Positions 34,167-44,190 of a stretch of 64,000 bases of DNA are shown here, piece after piece. The DNA is from Meconema thalassinum (taxonomy: Eukaryota; Arthropoda; Insecta; Orthoptera; Tettigoniidae), in assembly GCA_946902985.2 (NCBI GenBank), contig OX336388.2, positions 288,650,526-288,714,525 on the forward strand. The letters are read 5' to 3'. A program made the position numbers and the translations under genes. The first letter of the stretch is position 1. Every line of letters starts with the position of its first letter. The notes under the pieces are model-generated. The model was not told the DNA's origin. It did no database searches and saw only the letters and a program-made list of their open reading frames with translations.

Positions 34167-34320
34167 ATATGTTGCAATGCTGAGAGTGCTATCTTTTGAC
34201 GCCCTTAAAGTTGCAATAGTGCTAAAAAGTAATCGTACAAAGAATGTAACTTATATAAGAAGCTTCTTCGGTAATTTTGTTTTCCATTGTCCGTCATGTT
34301 TTGACGGGTTTCATCTAGTC
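34137..34320 (+). pseudogene. Helitron helicase C-terminal relic, downstream of the LINE
   Basis: Continues the motif VI region (FSH / QQYVAM.RV) with SFDALKVAIVL and a short tail up to the GACGGGTTTCATC word. The same tail follows the copy 2 relic at 36600-36757. Confidence 0.6.
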
Positions 34321-34481
34321 ATCTATTTAAAACACTAAGATGATTTTTGCTACCGCGAGATTGAGATAACGTCTTAACCGGTTGACTTCGTAATGCATTC
34401 TAACGAGAGCTCTTGGCATGTAGATTTGCAGTGTCTTTAAAAGGAAAATATATGTTAGGGTATAGTTTTAAATTATTAAAG

Positions 34482-35819
34482 AACAAGAAGTTCCGTGACG
34501 AACTAAAGAGCCTACTTTTCTTAAAATTTAAGATCTATGCCAATGATTAATCTATATGGATCTATCTATAATGACGAAATTAAGTTGGTAATATCGACAT
34601 TTCTAATTAGTTCGAAATACTGTATACCTGGCATACTGTAACCTAATAGAGAACTACAGTTGGCAGCCCTGGTGACTGAATATATTCTTAGTTCCATCTC
34701 TTAAGGTACATATTACAAAATTTGGTTGAAGTCCAATGGATAGCATGGACGTTACATGCAGTTACACATTGGATCTAACAGCGCGCGTAAAATCATGTTG
34801 GCAACAATGACATACATGTATTGGTCAGAAATAATCTGAAATAATATGGTCTATTGTTGTGTCAATTTAGAATAAAATCCATTAGTTAATATAGCAGCTA
34901 CATGCATTTTAAAATGGGATCTATCAGCAGGCTTAGAATCATGTTGGCAGCACTGACGTATATTAGTTACTCCAAATTAATCTAGAATGCCAGGTACTAT
35001 ACGTGTGCAAAGTTTACAGCTATTGGCTTGCATACTTTCTGATATATTGATATTAGGGTAACAAAAATAGAGACAGTATTTACTAACAGTTGGCAGCCCT
35101 GGTTACTCTTAAGAATCGGCATATACATATCTGTTATGGTACACATAGCACACACGAAATTTGGTTGAAATCCAAATGATAGTATGGAAGTTACATGTAT
35201 TTAAAGTTGGACCTGTCAGCAGGCTTAGAATCATGTTGGTAGCACTGACGTATATAAGTTTCTCCAAATTAATATAGAATGTCAGGTACTATACGTGTGC
35301 ATAGTTTAAAGCTGTCGGCTGGCATACTTTCTGATATATTGGTATTTGGATTTTAAAAAATGAGAGCATTTATTAACAGTTGGCAGCCCTGGTGGATCTT
35401 AATAATACGTTCAGTCATGTCTGTTTATGTACACATAGCACATACGATATTTGATTGAAATCCAATTGATAGTGTAGAAGTTATATGCATTTAAGATTTG
35501 GACCTATCAGAAGGCGTATATTCATTTTGGCAACACTGCGATGTATGGCCTACTGGAAATTAAACTGCAATATTATTATCTATACGTGTGCCAATTTTGA
35601 AATAGCTCCTATTCATACCTTCCAGGATATCCAACATGGAGCTCAAATTTCAATTGCGATTCTTCAGCAGTTGGTAACACTGACATCATTTTCAAATATG
35701 GGCGTGAGATATTCAGGTATAGATCTTTACTCACACTAAATTTTGTTTCGATTGCTGCAGCCGTTTAGGAGTTGATAGGGGGGGACACACACACAGCCAG
35801 ACAGACAGATAGACAGAAG

Positions 35820-35851
<32 letters not shown>

Positions 35852-35915
35852 CACATTTGCCCGATCTCATAAGTCTACTTTATCCTCATTTTTGCAAAAT
35901 GTGAAAAGTAGGCTA
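34482..35915 (+). repeat. HINE-like element, best-preserved copy
   Basis: 5' hairpin AGTTCCGTGACGAACT at 34489-34504, then AGAGCCTACTTTTC. The 3' end has (AC)n at 35789-35800, (GACA)n at about 35803-35850, CCGATCTCATAAGTCTACTTT and the hairpin 35872-35914 whose closing arm GAAAAGTAGGCT is the inverse of the 5' word. Internal modules of about 292 bp are in tandem (GCAGGCTTAGAATCATGTTGG at 34927 and 35219). It contains no ORF of interest. The structure (subterminal inverted repeats, internal tandem or microsatellite array, 3' stem-loop) is that of non-autonomous Helentron-associated elements. Confidence 0.75.
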
Positions 35916-36049
35916 AAAATATAATATTTGTCGCTCCCACGCTTGCGCACAATGGCTCTATTCCACCAGGAGAGATGGCGGATCCTGCCGCGTCTTACTG
36001 AAATCTTTGTTTATGACAATTAAAAAAGGGGAAAATATTGCTGTGGCTC

Positions 36050-36757
36050 TATGGCTCAAACTTTTAGAGTAAGTATATGTAGAGGCAAATCATTTAATGG
36101 GCAGAGAGATATAATTCTTCGACTTGATTTAACATCTTCTGATTAAGCACTTGAAAAAAAATCCACAGCCTGCTTCCAGTCTCCGACCGGGTCAGGAATG
36201 GAATGAATGAAGCCCCCATCTAGCGGTGAGGATATGAACTGTGCCGGCTGCCGAGGCCTGACGCACTCCTCTGGGGCAATGATTAAATGAATGACAGATG
36301 AAATGAAATGATAGTGGAGAGTGTTGCTGGAATGAAATTTTGACAGGGAAAGCCGGAGTACCCGGAGAAAAACCTGTCTGCCTCCGTTTTGTCCAGCACA
36401 GATCTCACATGGAGTGACCGGGATTTGAACCACGGACCCAGCGGTGAGAGGCCGGCGTGCTGCCGCCCAAGCCACGGAGGCTTGATCACTTCCATTTTCC
36501 AATTTCCAATTCGCTTGGCGTACTTTATCACAATCAATAAAGCTCAAGGGGAAACTCAGAAACGTGTAGGTCTCTATTTGCCTCATCAAGGTTTCAGTCA
36601 TGGACAGTTGTGTTAAAATGTCGATCTTTCGACGCCCTTAAAGTTGCAACAGTGCCAAAATAATCATTCAAAAAATACATACTGTATAAGAGGATCCTTC
36701 AGTAAATATATTCCCAATGACCGTCTTGTTTTGACGGGTATCAACTGGTTGTCTTAG
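36050..36757 (+). pseudogene. Helitron helicase C-terminal relic, copy 2, split by SINE E
   Basis: Around the SINE one can read, in several frames, the same segments as copy 1: GGCAGAGAGATATAATTCTTC (compare 32180), [15 protein letters not shown], a [11 protein letters not shown] box (36580-36610) and SFDALKVA. Frame changes and stops make it non-functional. Intermotif text is diverged from copy 1, so the copies are not a very recent duplication. Confidence 0.6.
36155..36484 (-). repeat. SINE E, copy 2
   Basis: Full-length inverse of 19595-19918: A tail at the left (36155-36162 region), GACCGGGTCAGGAATGG, the CATTTAATCATTGCCC region, and the tRNA-like head ending GCCACGGAGGC at about 36480. 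It interrupts the Helitron relic. The flanks show only an imperfect duplication. Confidence 0.85.
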
Positions 36758-36770
36758 TTGTAATTAAGTG

Positions 36771-37112
36771 TATATAAATAGTACATACACTTTCAATATG
36801 GCAGATATGTGTCAGAGGCAGCTCCTTGACTGAGGGAATGGGGGAACAAACATCCTCCGGGCATTTTTCTCTAATTCAAGGCACAAAGGTGGTCAAATGG
36901 TTGGACGTTTTCCAACATTTCAATAAGACTTTACATTATTTAAAGCAGTAGAAAAGATTAGAATGCCTAAACATTATCCGTATTGATCGATAGAAGTGGT
37001 AAATTGAAAATCCGTTTGATCAATACTTGGATAAGTTGTTTAATAAATTATTAAAAGACGTACATGTTTCGGTATGCAATGATACCATCATCAGCGTGAT
37101 ATGGTATTTACT
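36771..37112. other. Spacer, nothing recognised
   Basis: AT-rich sequence between Helitron copy 2 and the next HINE-like element, with no frame or shared repeat that I can support. Confidence 0.4.
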
Positions 37113-38175
37113 CAACAAGAAGTTCTGCGACGAACTAAAGAGCCTACATTTCCTAAAATTTAAGATTTATGTCACTGATTAATCTGTATGGATCTTTATA
37201 AAATAATGACGAAATTAATTTGGTAATATCGACAATTATAATTAGTTCGAAACATACCAGGCATAATGTAGGCTAAAAGAGCACTACAATTGGCAGCCCT
37301 GGTGACTGGATATCTTCTTAGTTTCATCTATTAAGGTACAGAATACAAAATTTGGTTGAAGTCCAACGGATAGCAAGGACGTTACATGCAGTTAGACATA
37401 GGATTTATCAGCCCGCGTAAAAATCATGTTGGCAACAATATCATGCATGTGTTGGTCAGAAATAACCTGAAATATCATGGTCTATTGTTGTGTCCATTTT
37501 GGATGAAATCCATTTGTAAGTATAGAAGTTACAAGTACTTTAAAATTGGGCTTATCAGCAGGCTTAGAAACATGATGGCAGCACTGACATATAATAGTTA
37601 CTCCAAAATAATCTAGAATGTCAGGTACTATACGTGTGCAAAGTTTAGTGCTGTTGGCTTGCATACTTTCCGATATATTTTTATTAGGGTACAAAATAGA
37701 GAGAGCATTTATTAACAGTTGGCAGCCCTGGTTGCTCTTAAGAATACGCATAATCATATTTGTTATGGCATACATAGCACATTCAAAATTTGGTTGAAAT
37801 CCAATTGATAATGTATTAAAAAATTGGACCTGTCATCAGGTTATAATCACTTTGGCAACACTGTCATATATGGCCTCCTGGAAATTAAACTGAAATATTA
37901 TTATCCAGAGGTGTGCCTATTTTGGAATAGCTCCCATCCAAGGAGCTCAAATTTCAATTGCGGTTTTGCAGCAGTTGGTAGTGCTGACATCACTTTCAAA
38001 TATGGTCTTAATATAGTCAGGTACAGATCTTTACTCTTACCAAATTTGGTTTCGATTGCTGCAGCCGTTTAGAAGTTGATAGGTGGGGACACACACACAG
38101 ACGGAGACACATTTAGCCGGATCGATATCGTAAGTCTAAGTTTTCCTCATGTTTCCAAACGTGAAAAGTAGGCTA
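37113..38175 (+). repeat. HINE-like element (plus)
   Basis: Hairpin AGTTCTGCGACGAACT at 37121-37136, then GAGCCTACATTTCC. It holds fewer 290-bp modules than 34482-35915. The 3' end has GGGGACACACACACAGACGG and a hairpin closing in GAAAAGTAGGCTA at 38175. Confidence 0.75.
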
Positions 38176-38892
38176 AAACTCTAATTAACAATGTCAAATT
38201 TGGATATCCTTAGAAAATAGTTTTAAATTTAAAATAATGAAAACTTGCAAATATATTAATTGAAAAAAAAATGAATTTAACAAATAAAACAGCCTATGTT
38301 AATAATCTCTTAATATTTTCGAAAATTAAAGTAACAGGAGACTTCTCTCTTCGAAGGATGTAATGTGTAAAAATGTAGGTTAAATCGTCGTTTCAAGTGG
38401 CAGAAGTCTCGAGAAATCGTAACAAATACTATCAACATTCTGTGAATTCCCAAAATGATTGTCCATTAATGATTTACTGAGCGCTGACTTTATAACCAAC
38501 AATGTTGATTACATTTCCTTTTATGAAACTGACTAAGATAATTGTTTACAATTTCCACTAGAAAATGTATGCTAAAATAGCCGAAATATCAAAATTGTCA
38601 TATAAACAAAAAAGAGACAGTTAGTCTGAAGGACTGAACTTTATATCATTTTAAATGCTACAAATGCTGAAAAATGCAGGCTTCGAGCGAGTTCGCGGTG
38701 AAAGGAGGGAGCTGGCTGGATGACGTCACACTCACCGTGTCGTTGTCGTCTCGTAACGCCAGAGCTCACCAGTGCGTGAACTCAGTACACATGCACCAAG
38801 CAGTACTATGACGTCACACAACTCAGTGCATTCTCGGTACATTTTGTGACGTTGCCGTAATATAACGACGAAGTCGACAAGATCTTTTAAAA
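38176..38892. other. Interval with a GC-richer patch carrying two CRE-like sites
   Basis: No gene recognised. A GC-richer patch at about 38670-38880 contains TGACGTCAC twice (about 38721-38729 and 38810-38818), the full cAMP-response-element palindrome plus one base. No TATA box or transcript can be tied to it. Confidence 0.35.
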
Positions 38893-39120
38893 TGATAAAA
38901 GCTGCCTGCTTTGCTCAGCGGTAACGTTCTCGCCTGCTGTCACCAAGGTTGCAGGATCAAATCCCGGCACAGTCAGCTGGCATTTCAGGGTGTGAAAATG
39001 CAAGGGAACCATTGATAGACTAATCTGAGTATATGTACTGGCACGCTTAAGATCCCCTTCGGGGCAAAATTCCTGCATCCCAGTGTCTATAAAAGCCAGA
39101 GTAGTTAAAAGGGACGTAAT
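38893..39120 (+). repeat. SINE D, copy 2
   Basis: tRNA-like head with GCTCAGCGGTAACGTTCTCGC and GGATCAAATCCC, then a body with CAGTCAGCTGGCATTT, GATCCCCTTCGGGG and GTTAAAAGGGACGTAAT. It lacks a long (TAA)n tail, and the palindromic MITE abuts directly. Confidence 0.75.
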
Positions 39121-39627
39121 AGTACATTATGCAACGAGCCTATAATGGCAATAATTAAGACACAAGTATGTTTATAAAACGAGCGTAAACGAGTTTTATA
39201 ATTTCCATACGAGTGTCTTAATTACCATTATAGGCGAGTTGCATACGACTGTTTATGTTCGACGATAATTATAACTTTATTATATGTTTTAACATAAATA
39301 TTCAAAAATATATGTGGGATTCAGTTACGTCAGTAATTAGTGAACAGGGCGCGCTGGCTTTGCTGACTGAAGAGATATTAAGGTACAGTGCTATTTCTTG
39401 TCTCATATTCACCAGTTTATTTACGCGAACATACGGACGGTGCATGTCGGTAATTTATATAGACATGTTGGATTTTGAGCTCATGCGCGAAGGTCACACA
39501 GCTGTTTCTTGAGCTCTGATTGGTGGGAGAAACTGTTTCATAATGAAAAATAGTGTTATAATGAGCCTCATTATGGTACAGTTTTCTGACACATAATGTT
39601 TACATTTCCACATCGTCGAACATAAAA
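39117..39627 (+). repeat. Palindrome-bearing MITE-like element, copy 1
   Basis: Two parts. First, a palindrome with about 53-bp arms (39131-39183 and 39190-39243) joined by a few bases; both arms contain the word AATTAAGACAC or its inverse. Second, a block of about 375 bp bounded by TTATGTTCGACGAT (39252) and ATCGTCGAACATAA (39612), ending with an ATAATGAGCCTCATTAT palindrome near 39557. Inverted copies lie at 50606-51072 and 61602-62296 with the same order. Confidence 0.75.
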
Positions 39628-39634
39628 CAAATAA

Positions 39635-39636
<2 letters not shown>

Positions 39637-39672
<36 letters not shown>
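39637..39672. repeat. (TTA)n microsatellite
   Basis: About 12 TTA units, read directly. Confidence 0.9.
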
Positions 39673-39673
<1 letters not shown>

Positions 39674-39779
39674 AGATTACGTCATTGAGAAGTTTATTTC
39701 CGATGAGTAAAACAAGTTGCTCAATGATCGGGTACTTCTGCTAGTCAATAATGTAAGTACACCGTTATAATTAAAATAC

Positions 39780-39955
39780 ACGAAGCACAGTTTCATTGTT
39801 GGCCATCAAAGCTCATCCCATAGCGGCGGCGGCACTGTTTAATGGAATCCTTAACGTACCAGTTAATCTGCATATTATATTTGCCACCCTCAATTGCCAT
39901 CTAATCATACTGGGATTCGATCCCGCGAACAGGAAGTGTACCATAAAACCCTTGT
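39780..39955 (-). repeat. SINE D, degenerate copy 3
   Basis: TCCTTAACGTACCAGTTAAT, CCACCCTCAATTGCCATCTAA and GGGATTCGATCCC follow the order of SINE D body and B box on the minus strand. The head is eroded. Confidence 0.45.
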
Positions 39956-40272
39956 ATAACGCAGCAGCCTAATTCTTTAATTCTAACGGAATTATTAAGT
40001 CATACAGACATGATCCGGTTAATCGACGAAGAGATGTTCATTAGGTCTATTCACGTAATTGTTAATTAATGAATTCACGTCTCATTTTATCATATCTGGC
40101 TAATTTGAACATGTTAATGAAGGGCGCTCTGTCCTGATAATCCTTCACGCAGTAGTTCATATTCATATTCATTCATTTATTTGCAATGGGGGGTGTGTCC
40201 CCCGGTGGCAAATTGGATACACATAACAAATAAATAATTATACATAACAATTCAATAACAATTATACAACAA

Positions 40273-43115
40273 TTAAACTGGAGTATTTACACAAATAGTC
40301 AGTCTTTTCTTAAACACACCTATATGTTTGGGAAAAGGCTCTAAGACTGCGGCAGGTAGAGAGTTCCAGTTATCAATGGCACGGTTTACAAAAGAATATT
40401 TACCATAATTTGTTCACTGTGGTCGGCCCTTAACTTTGAAAGGATGATCGCTCCTACCCATGTAAGTGGGCTTTCCCAATCGTTTGCTAAGCTCACCCCA
40501 TGCTGGTTGATTTGTATACGTGTTGTACATAGCGCAGAGTCTAGATTTCATCCTCCTAGCCTCCAGTGATTCCCACCCAAGTTTCTTTAACATACGGCTC
40601 ACACTGCTCCTGGGATTAAAGTCACTGAGCACAAATCTAGCGGCCTTTCTTTGTACCATTTCCAACTCATTGATGAGCCCTACTTGATATGGATCCCAAA
40701 CCGCCGAGGCATATTCCAGAATAGGTCTTACAAGTGACAAATAGCCTAATTCTTTAGCAGAGGTACTACTTCCTTTTAATACCCTCATTACAAAGTGCAG
40801 GGATTTGTAAGCTTTTGAAACTACACATCCTACATGACTACTCCATTTCATATCATTCCTTACGTGAACGCCCAAATATTTGCAAGAATCTTCTTCTACA
40901 AGTATTTCCGAGCCAATGTTATATTGAAAATCCTGCCTTCGCACTTTCCCTATTTTTAAGAGACTACATTTTCTTGTGTTTATTTTCATTTTATTTACAA
41001 TCGCCCACTTATAGACCAGGTTCAGGTCCTCTTGAAGCACTGCATTGTCTTGTGAGTCATGTATCTTTCGATATATTACACAATCATCCGGAAACAATCG
41101 ACAGTCACTGCGAATCCCATTTGGTAAGTCATTTATAAACGCCAAAAATAACAAAGTTCCGATTACGCTGCCCTGAGGGATACCCGACGTTACGGTAATT
41201 TCATCCGAGAATATGCCTTCGACTTTCACTTTCTGGGAACGACCCGTCAAAAATTCTTGGATCCATAAAATTACTCTTCTATCAATCTTCGTCGAAGCTA
41301 ATTTATGGAGTAGCATGTCATGCGGAACGACATCAAATGCCTTCGCAAAATCTATAACCACGGCGTCGACTGAAACTCCATGGTCTAACGATTCGCTAAT
41401 GTCTTGAAAAAGTGATAGCATCTGACTCTCGCATGAGTAACCTTTCCGAAATCCATGTTGCCTATCATTAAACGATGATAATGTTTCCCACTGTTCCCTC
41501 AAGTAGTCGCAAATGAGATGCTCCATCTGATTACAAACGACGGACGTAAGGCTAACCGGCCTGTAGTTGCCCAATTCAAGTCTGCTCCCTCCCTTAAATA
41601 TTGGGACTACCGTAGCTCTTTTCCAGTCATCTGGGATTTGCGCATTGTTTATGGACACATTAAACATCACCTCCAAGTATCGTGCCACGGCCCTACCTCC
41701 TAGTTTAAGTACTTCACTAACAATATTATCAGGACCCTTTGATACATTGAAACGTAGTTTTTGTATTAGCTTTACAATTGCTGACTGGTTTATTTGGAAC
41801 AGGGGAGCCCCTGATTCGTCGTTAAGGTCCAACACACAGCTATTGGATTTATTGAACACACTACCGTAAATGACATTTAATTCATTAGCAATGGCCTGTT
41901 TCTCAGTAATTAATTTACCGTCACCGGACATTATCATCGACAAATTATTTGAATTTCCCTTTCTTCTCCTAACATAACTGTACATTTTTTTCCACCCATC
42001 ACCTCCCGAACCAAGTAAACCTTGCATATAACTGTCATAAGCAGCCCTCTTTTTTAAGACGAGCTCTCTTGATAAGGACTTAAATTTCAACATATACTTG
42101 TCACTATCATGACTTTTATTGTAAAATTTCCTAATTTTCCGTTTTAGACTCCTAATTTCTCGTGTGTAATACTCAGGATCTGGGTTTTGTTTCAGCAATT
42201 TAAATGGGACAAATTTATCAACAGCGCTATTTAAAATTTTCAAAAAGTTAGTCCACAGGATATTAATGTGATTTCCTTCCGATGCCCATCCTACAAATAG
42301 CTCATTCAAATACCCCTGAAACTTGCCCTGATCCGCCCTGCGATACTGGAATATGATTTGTTTTGCTACATCAGAGTCTAATTTTGTAATGTCACCATAT
42401 CTAATATTTAATTCAACCCCAGAATGGTCACTAATTCCTGGTACTTTCAGACAGTTAATATACAGCTCTACAGGCCTTTCGAGATAAACATCTAAGGTAT
42501 TATTGTCTCTAGTTGGGAAGTCAACTACTTGGGAAAATCCCCCCTCCCTTAAGAATTTATTTGCAGCGCTCTGAGCCTGACCACAGCTAGTTGACTCACC
42601 AGACCAGTCTACTTTGGGGAGGTTTAAATCTCCAGCAATTATTATGCTCTTTTTCATAGCATTACCCGTACAAGTTTTATCATACAGTGTTTCGAGGAGA
42701 GAAAGGTTATCTTTCGGTGCTCTATACGACCCTATCACCTGAAGAGGGAATTTATTTCCTTTATCCGAAATTTGTACACATAACATTTCATGATCCATAT
42801 CAGCCCACTTTAAGAAACTAGCTATATTTTTGCGCACACAAATAAATAGCCCACCACCTCGCTTCCCCCGATCCCTTCTGTACATCTCGTAGGTCCCTTG
42901 AATTATTTCGCTACTATTTATGCCCTCATATAACCAAGATTCAGTTGCAATGACAATGTCCGGAGAATACGTCTCTACAAGATTCCAAAATTCAATTAAT
43001 TTATTTCCTAAATTCTAACAATTAACCTGCAATAATCTTAGAGTCTTACCTCCGCAGCAAATATCTCGAAATAGCTCCTTCTGTTCCCATCGGCTGGCAA
43101 CCTCTGGACCTGCTC
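40273..43115 (-). pseudogene. ORF2 of the CR1-like LINE: AP endonuclease + RT, stops and an FPDD active site
   Basis: The endonuclease starts near 43035 (LRLLQVNC) but is hit at once by a TAG at 43015-43017. The frame then runs unbroken for more than 800 codons from about 43014 to a TGA at 40414-40416. Beyond it the expected C-terminus continues in frame (NRAIDNWNSLP, then FKKRL) to the TAA at 40273-40275. EN boxes: ATESWLYEG, AGDLNLPKVDW, SDHSGVEL. RT boxes: GPDNI, VVPIFKGG, NYRPVSLTS, QHGFRKGYSC, DFAKAFDVVPH, GIPQGSVIGTLLF. Motif C reads FPDD where FADD is expected (CCG, plus-strand 41089-41091). It would nick target DNA and reverse-transcribe; this copy should be dead from the two stops and probably the Ala-to-Pro change. 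No ATG is visible at the start of ORF2. Confidence 0.9.
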
Positions 43116-43119
43116 CTCC

Positions 43120-44130
43120 TCACAAAAGCCGGCACGAACCGATGACCCTGTCATGTAGGCTCCCTAGATTGAAAGCGCCCCGTCGATTTAGATGCTGCCC
43201 GTCTCGGGCGAAGTCACGGCCACCAATCCAGCAGTCAGCTTCTACGTACACTAATCCCAGTTGTGCACAAACCCAGTCCATGCGGTCATTTACAGTCTTA
43301 ACTCGCCTCAACGGAACATCTCCCCGCCGAACAATGCCACTCATTATAATTTTTGCATTTCTAAACTTGCTTTTAGCTTTTCTGCCTAGTTCGTAGAGCT
43401 CCCCCATGATGTAATCAGCTGTAGCCCTCTTCTTCAAATCGTTCGTCCAAACATGGATCAACAACACTTTAACTTTGTCACAGTCCTCTACATTTGCTTC
43501 TTCCACTTGTTGGGCAAGCTGGTCAATCTTAATCCCCGGGTAACACCGCACTTTCGCACCTGATTTCCTCGAGATATTCGCACTCCATCGTATCATAGAA
43601 TCACCCATTATGATAACGTCATCCTAAGTTTGCTCCTGCACGCCCTCTTCCACACTGATCCCAGTAGAAAGCCGTTCAGTCACATCCTTCACCGTTTCTT
43701 CTGATTCACGAAGCTTAGCTCTAAGTTCCTGTATTATTTGATCCCTTGCTTTGATTTGCACCCTCAAACTGTCCGGCGTATCACATACTTTACAAAACCA
43801 ATTTCCGACATCACAATCCTCCTTCTCGACCTTAATACAGCCGAAGTGAAACCATTTCTCACATAGTCCACACTCAACACCATTCTTCAATGTTTTACTG
43901 CACGTCGAACACTTTAAAGATGGCACTGGATCATTTGCCTGATTCACATTTGGAGTAACAGGCCCTGGATTCACTTCCACTCCACCAATAACTAACAACG
44001 CAGCTATCACTAGGGCTATAAACCACAAGTTACTAGGTCCCGTACGCACACACAAACACCGGAAATCCCGACTACCCTTCGCATACCACAGCCCGATCCT
44101 CGCCCGATAACACTCCAGAGAACAACCCAT
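43120..44130 (-). pseudogene. ORF1 of the CR1-like LINE: 2A-like peptide, PHD finger, coiled coil, SGNH-type esterase; one stop
   Basis: The ATG is at 44128-44130; further in-frame upstream codons lack ATG. A hydrophobic run (LWFIALVIAALLVIGG) leads into VEVNPGP, a 2A-like motif. Then comes a PHD-type C4HC3 finger (CSTC...CGLC...WFHFGC...WFCKVC), followed by a charged, probably coiled-coil segment (RDQIIQELRAKLRE). A TAG at 43624-43626 interrupts the frame, which goes on in phase with an SGNH-hydrolase-like domain: GDSMIRW (nucleophile block), HVWTND (block III, Trp where Gly is usual) and DGQHLN (Asp-His block). The TGA at 43120-43122 ends ORF1. Such esterase-bearing ORF1 proteins are known in CR1-type LINEs; their role in retrotransposition is unsettled. 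Confidence 0.8.
43960..44025 (-). other. 2A-like 'ribosome skipping' motif with hydrophobic leader
   Basis: Residues 36-57 of ORF1 are a hydrophobic run ending in GGVEVNPGP. The consensus 2A core is D-(V/I)-E-x-N-P-G-P; here the first Asp is Gly, as in GGVE variants. In known 2A peptides the Gly-Pro bond is not formed and two products result; N-terminal 2A sequences have been described in some non-LTR elements as part of a signal-like region. Activity of this variant is not shown. Confidence 0.7.
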
Positions 44131-44190
44131 TTCAGCACACCTGAGAGCTCGGGAAAAAACACGACCTTTCACTTTGACTGCCAAAAGATG

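Larger units (their letters stand above)
29690..34320 (+). mobile_element. Helitron/Helentron-like element, copy 1, internally deleted, hosting a LINE
   Basis: The 5' block (29695-29960; word ATTTAAAACAGTAAGGTGAT, then GCGCACAAT and ATGGCGG) recurs at 34323-34479 plus 35925-35990. Coding relics of a Rep/helicase protein lie at 31756-32376 and 34137-34265. The 3' end is close to GTTTTGACGGGTTTCATC near 34312, matching the end of copy 2 at about 36735-36757. A LINE (32377-34136) splits the helicase motif region. Copy 2 follows directly. Confidence 0.65.
34321..36770 (+). mobile_element. Helitron/Helentron-like element, copy 2, in tandem with copy 1
   Basis: Its 5' block (34323-34479) repeats the 5' block of copy 1 and follows the copy 1 3' end with almost no spacer. 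A HINE-like element interrupts it (34482-35915). Sequence then continues as in copy 1 (GCTTGCGCACAATGG, GAGATGGCGG). Next comes the helicase C-terminal relic (36050-36154 and 36486-36700), split by SINE E. It ends near GTTTTGACGGGTATCAAC at about 36733-36750. Internal deletions differ from those of copy 1. Confidence 0.6.
40150..44190 (-). mobile_element. CR1-like non-LTR retrotransposon with ORF1 (2A-PHD-SGNH) and ORF2 (EN-RT)
   Basis: About 4.0 kb on the minus strand. The 3' end is marked by a GCAAATAAATGAATGAATATG tail (plus-strand CATTCATTTATTTGC at about 40170-40185) after a short UTR with GGGGGACACACCCCC. ORF1 and ORF2 lie in the same reading frame. Gene order and domains fit the CR1/L2 group. 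The 5' UTR limit upstream of 44190 is not visible, and no target duplication was found. Confidence 0.85.

Noticed and set aside
32345..34167. Several minus-strand frames of 100-136 codons, Ser/Pro/Leu-rich
   Set aside because: Shadows of the purine-rich LINE reverse transcriptase on the other strand.
29690..34479. LTR retrotransposon with about 170-bp direct repeats
   Set aside because: The direct repeats flank Helitron helicase relics, not gag-pol, and a second helicase relic follows the downstream repeat; tandem rolling-circle elements explain it better.
35803..35850. Regular (GACA)n spacing as a CRISPR-like array
   Set aside because: Four-base microsatellite with no spacers, in a eukaryotic repeat.
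36143..36601. 152-codon minus-strand frame
   Set aside because: It spans SINE E and its junction with the Helitron relic; chance open frame.
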